Assembly: GCA_039812845.1 (NCBI GenBank)
Contig: JBDIBK010000128.1
Coordinates: 1 to 10,962, forward strand
Source: JACTMJ01 sp039812845
GTDB taxonomy: Bacteria; Acidobacteriota; Terriglobia; Bryobacterales; Bryobacteraceae
DNA: 10,962 nt
Direction of reading: 5' to 3'
Shown one piece after another: positions 5,821-10,962 of this stretch. The translations under genes and the position numbers were made by a program. The notes below the pieces were generated by a model, which had not been told where the DNA came from, searched no databases, and saw nothing but the letters and a program-made list of their open reading frames with translations. Position 1 is the first letter of the stretch; each line of letters opens with the position of its first letter.

Positions 5821-7290
5821 ATGAAACGATTTCTGGCGTTCGATCTCGGTGCGGAGAGTGGGCGGGGGATTCTCGGGACTCTGTCCGGCGGGACCCTCTC
5901 GCTGCGGGAGATTCATCGCTTTGCCAACACGCCCGTGCACCTGCCGCAAGGCTTGTATTGGGACAGCTTCCGGCTCTTTCACGAAATCGAGCGGGGAATT
6001 CGCCAGATAGGCAAAGAGGGCGTCGCTCTCGACGGTATCGGGGTGGATACTTGGGGCGTGGATTTCGGGCTCCTGGGCCGTGACGGTTCCCTCATTGAGA
6101 ACCCCCGCTGTTACCGGGATGCAAGGACGAACGGGATTCTGGAGGCCGCCTTCGCGCGGATGCCGAAAGAGGAAATCTACGCCCGAACCGGAATCCAGTT
6201 CCTGCAGTTCAACACCCTGTTCCAGTTGTTCGCCATGCAGCGGAGCAATGCATCGTCGTTGCCGGCGGCCCATTCCCTGTTGATGATGCCCGATCTGCTG
6301 AGCTATTGGCTCAGCGGCACGGCCGCCTGCGAAGTCACCATCGCCAGTACGTCCCAGATTCTCGATCCCAGGTCGGCCGAGTGGGACCGTGAATTGCTCG
6401 AATCGTTCGGGCTGTCATCCTCCATCCTGCGGGATCTCGTGACGCCGGGTGCGCGATTGGGCACCTTGCTTCCCCACTTAGCGGAGGCGGCCCGCGTCAG
6501 CGCCCAGACGCCGGTCTACGCCACGGCGGGCCACGATACCGCCTGCGCCGTGGCGGCGGTGCCTGCAACCGGTGGGCAAGGCTGGTGCTATATCAGCTCT
6601 GGCACATGGTCCTTGCTTGGAGCGGAGCTCGATGCGCCGGTGATGAATGCAAGCGCCCTTGCTCACGGCTTCACGAACGAGATGGGGGCCGGTGGAAGAA
6701 TCCGCTTTCTCAAGAACATCATGGGCCTATGGCTGCTGCAGGAATGCCGCCGCGCGTGGGCGCGGGATGGCTCCGAATACAGCTATGAAGACCTAGTGAG
6801 CGCCGCCAGGGATGCCGAGCCGTTTCTCGCGGTGGTTGACCCCGACGCATTCCTCGCACCGGGAGGAATGCCCGACAAAATTCGCAAGTATTGCGCCGAT
6901 TCCGGGCAGCGGGTTCCGGAAGGCCCCGGGCAAATCAGCCGCGTTATCCTTGAAAGCCTCGCGGTCTGTTACCGAAAGGTCCTGGAGGATCTAGAAGATA
7001 CCCTGGGCCGCCGGATGGAGGTGGTGCATATCGTGGGCGGCGGCTCCCAGAACGCACTGCTGAATCAGTTCGTCGCGGATGCAACGGGGCGGCTGGTCGT
7101 GGCCGGCCCGGCGGAAGCAACGGCCATCGGAAACGTGCTTGTGCAGGCGATGGGCAGCGGGGAACTGGCGAATCTCGATTCCGCCCGCGAAGTCGTGCGA
7201 AACTCTTTCGAAGTGCGGCGCTTCGAACCGGGAAATTCCGCGGGCTGGGAGTCCGCGTACAGCCGCTTCCGGGAATGGACGTCCCGGTAG
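5821..7290 (+). CDS. rhaB: Rhamnulokinase-family sugar kinase
   Basis: Rhamnulokinase phosphorylates L-rhamnulose to rhamnulose 1-phosphate in L-rhamnose breakdown. The 489-residue protein has the full FGGY-kinase length and two actin-like domains. It has N-terminal FLAFDLGAESGRG (4-16), DTWGVDFGLL (76-85), the strong rhamnulokinase block NPRCYRDART (94-103), GHDTACAV with probable catalytic base Asp239, SSGTWSLLG (259-267) and the C-terminal ATP-site block GGGSQNALLNQFVADATGRL (406-425) followed by AGPAEATAIGN. ATG 5821 agrees with the family N terminus; no Shine-Dalgarno precedes it, but a perfect TATAAT lies 9-14 bases upstream. No isomerase, aldolase or transporter gene adjoins it, so the sugar specificity (rhamnulose, fuculose or another deoxy-ketose) is inferred from motifs only. 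Confidence 0.88.
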   Translation: MKRFLAFDLGAESGRGILGTLSGGTLSLREIHRFANTPVHLPQGLYWDSFRLFHEIERGIRQIGKEGVALDGIGVDTWGVDFGLLGRDGSLIENPRCYRDARTNGILEAAFARMPKEEIYARTGIQFLQFNTLFQLFAMQRSNASSLPAAHSLLMMPDLLSYWLSGTAACEVTIASTSQILDPRSAEWDRELLESFGLSSSILRDLVTPGARLGTLLPHLAEAARVSAQTPVYATAGHDTACAVAAVPATGGQGWCYISSGTWSLLGAELDAPVMNASALAHGFTNEMGAGGRIRFLKNIMGLWLLQECRRAWARDGSEYSYEDLVSAARDAEPFLAVVDPDAFLAPGGMPDKIRKYCADSGQRVPEGPGQISRVILESLAVCYRKVLEDLEDTLGRRMEVVHIVGGGSQNALLNQFVADATGRLVVAGPAEATAIGNVLVQAMGSGELANLDSAREVVRNSFEVRRFEPGNSAGWESAYSRFREWTSR

Positions 7291-7303
7291 CGCGAGGGGG
7301 GGT

Positions 7304-7350
7304 GTGCCCGCGAACACGGGCACCCGGCGCGGATTCGCGCCAGGTGCCCG
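7304..7350. terminator. Strong hairpin between convergent kinase and clpP genes
   Basis: Positions 7317-7324 (CGGGCACC) pair with 7343-7350 (GGTGCCCG), and inside them 7326-7331 (GGCGCG) pair with 7336-7341 (CGCGCC) around a GATT loop. This gives a 14-pair stem interrupted by a single C-A mismatch. An alternative stem uses 7304-7310 with 7317-7323, so two folds exclude each other on the kinase transcript. It lies in the 85-base convergent gap and is nearly symmetric, so it can serve both strands. No T tract follows, so an intrinsic terminator in the strict sense is uncertain. Confidence 0.5.
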
Positions 7351-7375
7351 ATGCCTGAGGAGAGGGAGCGCCTTC

Positions 7376-7990
7376 CTAGCGGGGCAGCGCCGTGCCTTCG
7401 CGCGAGACGATGACGCGGTCGATCATGCCATAGGTCTGGGCCTGGTCGGCTTCCATGATGTAGTCGCGGTCGACATCCTGGGCGATCTTTTCCACCGGCT
7501 GCCCGGTTGCCTGGGACAACTCCAGGTTCAGGATCTCGCGCATCCGCAGAATTTCCTTCGCATAAATGTCAATGTCGGCTGCCTGGCCGGCCAGGCCGCT
7601 CATGGAAGGCTGGTGGATCAAAATGCGCGAGTGGGGCAGACTGTAGCGTTTTCCCTTCGTGCCCGCGGCCAGAAGCACCGCCGCCATGGACGCCGCCTGT
7701 CCCACACAGATCGTCACGATGTCCGGCTCGACAAACCGCATCGTGTCGAGGATCGCGAGGCCCGCTGTGATGCTGCCGCCGGGGGAATTGATGTAAAGCG
7801 AAATATCTCTCTGCGGATCTTCGGCCGCCAGAAACAGCATCTGGGCGATGATCAGATTCGCAACCTGATCGTCAATCGGAGTCCCCAAGAAAATGATATT
7901 TTCCTTGAGGAGACGGGAGTAAATATCGTACGCCCGTTCCCCGCGGGAACTCTGCTCGACCACCATTGGGACGAGTACGGAACTGCTCAT
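7376..7990 (-). CDS. clpP: ATP-dependent Clp protease proteolytic subunit
   Basis: ClpP forms the two-ring barrel that degrades proteins unfolded by ClpX, ClpA or ClpC. The 204-residue protein contains VPMVVEQSSRGERAYDIYSRLL (7-28), INSPGG (67-72), the catalytic Ser101 in GQAASMAA, His126 in ILIHQP and Asp176 in QDVDRD, with spacing matching E. coli ClpP. The reading frame is open far upstream, to 8257, but ATG 7990 is preceded by AGGAGG seven bases away and matches the family N terminus, leaving a very short propeptide. The gene lies 61 bases downstream of the Rrf2 regulator on the same strand, so cotranscription is likely, with a GC-rich hairpin in between. No clpX or tig is adjacent, unlike the common tig-clpP-clpX order, which makes the Rrf2 neighbour notable. 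Confidence 0.97.
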   Translation of the reverse strand: MSSSVLVPMVVEQSSRGERAYDIYSRLLKENIIFLGTPIDDQVANLIIAQMLFLAAEDPQRDISLYINSPGGSITAGLAILDTMRFVEPDIVTICVGQAASMAAVLLAAGTKGKRYSLPHSRILIHQPSMSGLAGQAADIDIYAKEILRMREILNLELSQATGQPVEKIAQDVDRDYIMEADQAQTYGMIDRVIVSREGTALPR

Positions 7991-7997
7991 GCATATA

Positions 7998-8003
7998 CCT
8001 CCT
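7998..8003 (-). promoter_or_regulatory. Ribosome binding site deciding the clpP start
   Basis: AGGAGG on the minus strand, seven bases before ATG 7990, is a strong Shine-Dalgarno. It decides the start against the much longer open frame that continues to 8257. Confidence 0.85.
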
Positions 8004-8013
8004 GCGACGTCGT

Positions 8014-8032
8014 GCCGCGGACTTCCCGCGGC
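8014..8032 (-). repeat. GC-rich hairpin in the rrf2-clpP gap
   Basis: GCCGCGG and CCGCGGC form a seven-pair stem around a five-base loop, in the 61 bases between the Rrf2 stop and the clpP ribosome site. A competing stem (8030-8034 with 8040-8044, GGCGC/GCGCC) overlaps its left edge on the + strand. No T tract follows on the minus strand. It could be a partial terminator, an RNA processing or stability element, or part of the clpP leader. Confidence 0.4.
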
Positions 8033-8051
8033 GCATCGGGCGCCGGGGTAC

Positions 8052-8522
8052 CTAGTTCTTTCGAGCAACTGCCGATTTGCGGGGTTTCTTTCCCTTTGCC
8101 AGCAGCTTTCGCTTGTCGTCGAGAGCCCGGGCGAGGTCCGCAATCGAAGTTCCCTCCAAATAATCCAATATACGCAATCGCAGTTCTTTCCACGAATCGT
8201 GCATCCCGCAAGGGGCTTCATCGCTGCACTCGGAGAGGCCGCTGATGCACTTTTCATAATCCGTCATGCCGTCGAGCGCCTCGACAATCGAGAAGAGGGT
8301 GATGTCCTCCGCCGGTTGCCGAAGGCAGAAACCGCCCGTCGGCCCCTTGCTTGATCTCAGGAGTCCTTTCCGTGCAAGTTGCTGAAGAATCTTGGCGAGA
8401 AAGTGCGCGGGGATCCCCTCTTGCTCGGCGATATGCTTCACCATGACGTATTTCGCATCGGTGACCTGGGCGAGATGGACGAAGGCGCGGATTGCGTATT
8501 CTGAAGAGCGGCTATAGATCAT
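8052..8522 (-). CDS. Rrf2-family transcriptional regulator with IscR-like cluster ligands
   Basis: Rrf2 proteins are winged-helix dimers, many of which sense iron-sulfur status, nitric oxide or redox state through a bound cluster. The 156-residue protein starts with the standard MIYSRSSEYAIRAFVHLA, continues through the recognition helix HFLAKILQQLARKGLLRSSKG (40-60) and wing GPTGGFCL (60-67), and has Cys92, Cys99, Cys105 and His108. IscR uses Cys92, Cys98, Cys104 and His107, so the loop here is one residue longer but the ligand set is complete. An additional Cys66 lies in the wing. The C-terminal tail (136-156) is lysine/arginine-rich. ATG 8522 has AGAGGA eight to nine bases upstream. No isc, suf or nitric oxide gene is in the window; clpP follows on the same strand. 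I cannot say whether it is IscR, NsrR or another subfamily. Confidence 0.9.
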   Translation of the reverse strand: MIYSRSSEYAIRAFVHLAQVTDAKYVMVKHIAEQEGIPAHFLAKILQQLARKGLLRSSKGPTGGFCLRQPAEDITLFSIVEALDGMTDYEKCISGLSECSDEAPCGMHDSWKELRLRILDYLEGTSIADLARALDDKRKLLAKGKKPRKSAVARKN

Positions 8523-8546
8523 GCAGGGGTTCCTCTGAGTCGAACT

Positions 8547-8567
8547 GGATAAAACACTCTGATATCC
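8547..8567 (-). promoter_or_regulatory. Candidate operator: GGATA-N11-TATCC inverted repeat
   Basis: GGATA (8547-8551) and TATCC (8563-8567) form a perfect inverted repeat that covers the -10 element and the expected start of the Rrf2 transcript. The place is right for repression, and Rrf2 proteins often regulate their own gene. The arms are only five bases, so chance is not excluded. Confidence 0.4.
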
Positions 8568-8587
8568 TAAAAGCGTAACACCGTCAA
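8559..8587 (-). promoter_or_regulatory. Sigma-70-type promoter for rrf2-clpP
   Basis: On the minus strand TTGACG (8587-8582) and TATCAG (8564-8559) are separated by exactly 17 bases, close to the housekeeping consensus. Transcription would start near 8552, giving a leader of about 30 bases before ATG 8522. Confidence 0.65.
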
Positions 8588-9087
8588 GCAGATAGGGAAA
8601 GCAAATTTCGGAGTCGCGCCCAAGAAATTTTCCGCTGACGAAAATTTTTCATGCCGCGGTTCTTCCCGCAAAATCATACCAATCCCTGCCGGTTAGATGG
8701 GAAATGGCCGTTTAGGGTTTCCAAATCTTAATCTTCGCTTGCCCATTGTATGACGGTACCGGCGTCTAAAGCGAGGGGCCACTGTCCGGTATTCCTCTTA
8801 TTGATCGTTTCCAATCAGCAGTGTTGGCGGGAGTCGGCGCGCCCACCGCTAATGATTCGCGAGTCTTGTACCGATATGAGCAGCAGCGGTTGACCGGAAA
8901 TTGTCTCAAGACAGGGCGAACAAACAGGTCTACGTACCGAGAAGAGAGCGCCTGAGTACTTGAAAGGTCTTCCGCCGCCGGAAGCTTCCGTTTACGATAG
9001 GACAACACCTAAGTTTTTAGATTTGCGCGGATTCAGCGTTTCGTATCGAGCCGTTTGTGCCGGGAAACTCGCTGAATGTGGTGACTG
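8588..9087. other. Long non-coding stretch between rrf2 and the diguanylate cyclase gene
   Basis: No convincing gene is seen here. The base composition is more A/T-rich than the flanking genes. The stretch contains several small inverted repeats: AAATTTTC/GAAAATTT at 8625-8647 followed by T residues, CGGT/ACCG at 8887-8896, TGTCT/AGACA at 8902-8913, and CTTCCG/CGGAAG at 8969-8984. A weak + strand promoter (TTTACG 8991-8996, 17 bases, TTTTTA 9014-9019) could serve the cyclase gene. The length is more than two divergent promoters need, so a small RNA or further regulatory sites are possible but not shown. Confidence 0.4.
8625..8647. repeat. A/T-rich inverted repeat upstream of rrf2
   Basis: AAATTTTC (8625-8632) and GAAAATTT (8640-8647) are perfect arms around a seven-base loop, followed by two more T residues on the + strand. 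It sits roughly 75 bases upstream of the rrf2 start of transcription. It could be a weak + strand terminator or a regulator or UP-like site. Confidence 0.4.
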
Positions 9088-10047
9088 ATGAAGGTTTTGG
9101 TTGCAGAAGACGACGTCGTTCAACTTCGATTGCTGGAGGTGACTCTTTCGAAGTGGGGCTATCAGGTGCTCTCCGCCCGCGACGGCGAGATGGCCTGGCA
9201 GTTGCTGCAGCAGGAGGATGGCCCCATACTAGCCATCCTGGACTGGATGATGCCCGGCTATTCCGGTCCCCAACTCTCCCGCCTGATCCGGGACCAAAGC
9301 TCTAAGCTTTACACGTACATCATTCTGTTGACCGCCCGGAAGGATAAAGAAAGCATCATCGAGGGGATGGACGCGGGAGCGGACGACTACCTGGGCAAGC
9401 CCTACATCCTCGACGAACTGGCGGCCCGGATTCGCGCGGGCAAGCGGATTCTGCATCTGCAGGAAGAGCTGGTGAAAGCCCAGGAAGCGCTCCGGGAAGA
9501 GGCGATGCGGGATCCGCTGACCCATCTCTGGAATCGCCGCACGATTTTCAATCGCCTGGAAGCTGAATTGAAGGTGAGCAAATCCAGCGGGAAACCGGTG
9601 GGTGTCATCCTCGCGGATCTTGACCACTTCAAGCAGATTAACGATACCAGGGGGCATCTCGTTGGAGATCAAGTACTGCTCGAATCCGTGAAGGCGATGC
9701 AAAGCGCCATGCGTCCAACGGATTCTATCGGGCGTTTCGGCGGGGAAGAGTTCCTGATGGTGGTTCCAGGTTGTGGGTTTGATGAGACCATTGGCGCCGC
9801 GGAGCGGATTCGCGCCGCAGTCGAGTCCATGCACGTCTCCCGAGGGGCGGAATCGATCCGGGTGACGGTCAGCCTTGGCTGTACCGCTTCGATCCCGTCC
9901 AGAAACGATAGCCTGGAGATGCTCCTGCGCACTTCCGACGAGGCACTCTACGAGTCCAAGCGGGAAGGGCGCAATCGCGTCTCCGCGCTTCCCGTTGACC
10001 TCTACGCGGCCAGCCTTCGCGAAATCGATTGGGAGATCCGGCATTGA
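9088..10047 (+). CDS. Response regulator with GGDEF output (diguanylate cyclase)
   Basis: The 319-residue protein has an N-terminal receiver domain (1-120), then a coiled-coil-like linker (about 122-140, LHLQEELVKAQEALREEAM) and a GGDEF domain (141-299). Receiver residues are present: Asp8/Asp9 acidic pocket, phospho-acceptor Asp52 in LDWMMPG, Thr82 and Lys104 in GKP. The active-site signature GGEEF is at 218-222, and DPLTHLWNRR and DLDHFKQINDTRGH are typical GGDEF blocks. RPTD at 209-212, five residues before the signature, is an intact inhibitory I-site. The protein therefore probably makes cyclic di-GMP from GTP upon phosphorylation-driven dimerisation and is restrained by product. ATG 9088 begins the canonical MKVLVAEDD; no strong ribosome site is seen. 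No histidine kinase is adjacent, so the input is unknown. Confidence 0.95.
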   Translation: MKVLVAEDDVVQLRLLEVTLSKWGYQVLSARDGEMAWQLLQQEDGPILAILDWMMPGYSGPQLSRLIRDQSSKLYTYIILLTARKDKESIIEGMDAGADDYLGKPYILDELAARIRAGKRILHLQEELVKAQEALREEAMRDPLTHLWNRRTIFNRLEAELKVSKSSGKPVGVILADLDHFKQINDTRGHLVGDQVLLESVKAMQSAMRPTDSIGRFGGEEFLMVVPGCGFDETIGAAERIRAAVESMHVSRGAESIRVTVSLGCTASIPSRNDSLEMLLRTSDEALYESKREGRNRVSALPVDLYAASLREIDWEIRH

Positions 10048-10050
10048 CCG

Positions 10051-10066
10051 CGCGCGAAACAGCGCG
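10051..10066. terminator. Small GC hairpin after the diguanylate cyclase gene
   Basis: CGCGC (10051-10055), a six-base loop and GCGCG (10062-10066) lie just after the cyclase stop, in the 103-base convergent gap before the amidase gene. There is no T tract, so a terminator role is tentative. Confidence 0.25.
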
Positions 10067-10150
10067 ACGGCTCAACGCGGAACTCGGCTGGAAGAATGCG
10101 TCACAACGAAGCATCGGGCTCGGCCCGCGCGGGAACTTTCCACCAGCCCT

Positions 10151-10962
10151 CTATTCTCTTGCCGCTCTTTCCTTCGAATCGAAGTGGCTAAGCGAGGCGA
10201 GGTAGTTGCTGAGGCCGTCAAAAACTGCTTTGGCCACCGATTGCCGGTAGTCGGAAGACTTGAGCGAGTTCTCTTCCCGCTTGTTGCTTAAGAACCCGAT
10301 CTCCACCAAGATGGAGGGCATCTCCGCGCCCACCAGTACGATAAACGGTGCTGATTTCACGCCTCGATTCTTCTTTGCAATTCCGGCCGCGCGCTGTGCT
10401 TTGAAAAGCGACCCCTGCATTCTCACCGCAAAATCGCGAGACTCATCCCGCTTGTCCTTGGACGCGATCTTCTTCACGATGTCCTGAAGGTCGGCGACGG
10501 ATTTCGTGGAGGAAGCGTTTTCCCTGGCGGCGATGTCCATGGATTCCCGCGAGGTCGTGAAATCCAGATAGAAGGTTTCCGGCCCACTGGCAAGCCGGAA
10601 TGGGGACGAATTCGCGTGCAGCGACACGAATAAGTCCGCTCGATGCCGGTTTGCGAAGGCAGCCCGCTCCTCAAGCGCAATGAACTCGTCCGTTTCCCTG
10701 GTCAGCAGCACTTCGTTGCCGAGCTTCTCTTCCACCAGCGCCTTTACACGCTTGGCGATGTCCAGAACCAGATCCTTCTCAAGAAGGCCGTTGACTCCGG
10801 TTGTGCCCTGGTCCTTGCCTCCGTGCCCGGGGTCGATCACCACCCTGCCGATCTTCAGTCCCAGCGCCCGGGTGAGGCTTTGCTGCCCGGTGGCGGTGCG
10901 GGCCGCGGGTTTGCCAAGCGAGGCAACTTCCATAACTTCCGCGTGCGCATCGCTCGCCGGGC
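10151..10962 (-). CDS. N-acetylmuramoyl-L-alanine amidase (Amidase_3), 5'-truncated
   Basis: Amidase_3 enzymes cut the bond between muramic acid and the stem peptide of peptidoglycan, usually in the periplasm during cell separation. The catalytic domain is complete: VVIDPGHGGKDQGTTG with Zn ligand His (codon 10825-10823), ligand Glu in LLEKDL (10780-10778), ligand His in SLHANS (10618-10616) and catalytic Glu in ILVEIGFLSN (10303-10301). Between SLHANS and RGVKSAPFIVL is a long helical insert (about 80 residues, rich in Lys, Asp and Ser) similar in place to the regulatory helix of AmiA/B/C. An ATG at 10933 exists, but the frame stays open to the window edge, so a signal peptide and possibly an AMIN domain probably lie beyond. 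The gene converges with the diguanylate cyclase gene. Confidence 0.94.
   Translation of the reverse strand, partial: PASDAHAEVMEVASLGKPAARTATGQQSLTRALGLKIGRVVIDPGHGGKDQGTTGVNGLLEKDLVLDIAKRVKALVEEKLGNEVLLTRETDEFIALEERAAFANRHRADLFVSLHANSSPFRLASGPETFYLDFTTSRESMDIAARENASSTKSVADLQDIVKKIASKDKRDESRDFAVRMQGSLFKAQRAAGIAKKNRGVKSAPFIVLVGAEMPSILVEIGFLSNKREENSLKSSDYRQSVAKAVFDGLSNYLASLSHFDSKERAARE

Noticed and set aside
7079..8245. Open + strand frame of 388 codons
   Set aside because: It overlaps the kinase 3' end and runs antisense to clpP and rrf2, which are clear genes; the long frame results from GC-rich codon bias.
7991..8257. N-terminal extension of ClpP to 8257
   Set aside because: The extra residues overlap rrf2 and do not resemble ClpP; the strong AGGAGG before ATG 7990 and the family N terminus decide the shorter start.
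8766..9008. 80-codon minus-strand frame in the long non-coding region
   Set aside because: No ribosome site was evident and the composition shows no domain or hydrophobic pattern; it is probably chance.
1..10962. CRISPR array, insertion sequence or phage genes
   Set aside because: No regularly spaced repeats, transposase or integrase motifs, or paired terminal repeats were seen; the window is a continuous set of chromosomal genes.

Overview
This is a GC-rich bacterial chromosomal segment, mostly housekeeping and regulatory genes, with no phage, insertion sequence or CRISPR array visible. The gene mix would suit Acidobacteriota or another soil-type lineage: purMN next to an ECF sigma/anti-sigma pair, a membrane protein with a TonB-C-like outer domain, an orphan rhamnulokinase and an Rrf2-ClpP pair. 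That assignment is inference; no rRNA or other taxonomic marker is present.

Left part (1-3737, all + strand): the 3' end of purM overlaps purN by ATGA, giving two consecutive de novo purine steps. After a 208-base gap holding possible promoters comes an ECF-family sigma factor. It overlaps a single-pass membrane protein that is probably its anti-sigma or signal-relay partner. rsmA (16S rRNA adenine dimethyltransferase) follows 60 bases later.

Middle part (3738-5820): converging on rsmA is a minus-strand pair made of an unrecognised, largely helical protein and a PemK/MazF-like protein. They overlap by 20 bases, with a strong Shine-Dalgarno inside the first gene. Divergent from this pair is a small class I SAM methyltransferase, followed by tRNA-Val(UAC) on the minus strand with an encoded CCA end.

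Right part (5821-10962): a rhamnulokinase-family sugar kinase lies just downstream of a perfect TATAAT and may be leaderless. It converges on clpP (minus) across a strong hairpin. clpP is preceded by an Rrf2-family regulator with an IscR-like Cys3-His set. A near-consensus promoter and an overlapping inverted repeat lie upstream of that regulator. A 565-base non-coding stretch separates it from a divergent REC-GGDEF diguanylate cyclase with an intact inhibitory site. The window ends in a 5'-truncated N-acetylmuramoyl-L-alanine amidase on the minus strand.

The most unusual elements are the helical protein/PemK-like pair (3772-4723), the Rrf2-ClpP unit with its candidate operator, and the membrane partner of the sigma factor. 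None is proven novel from sequence alone.
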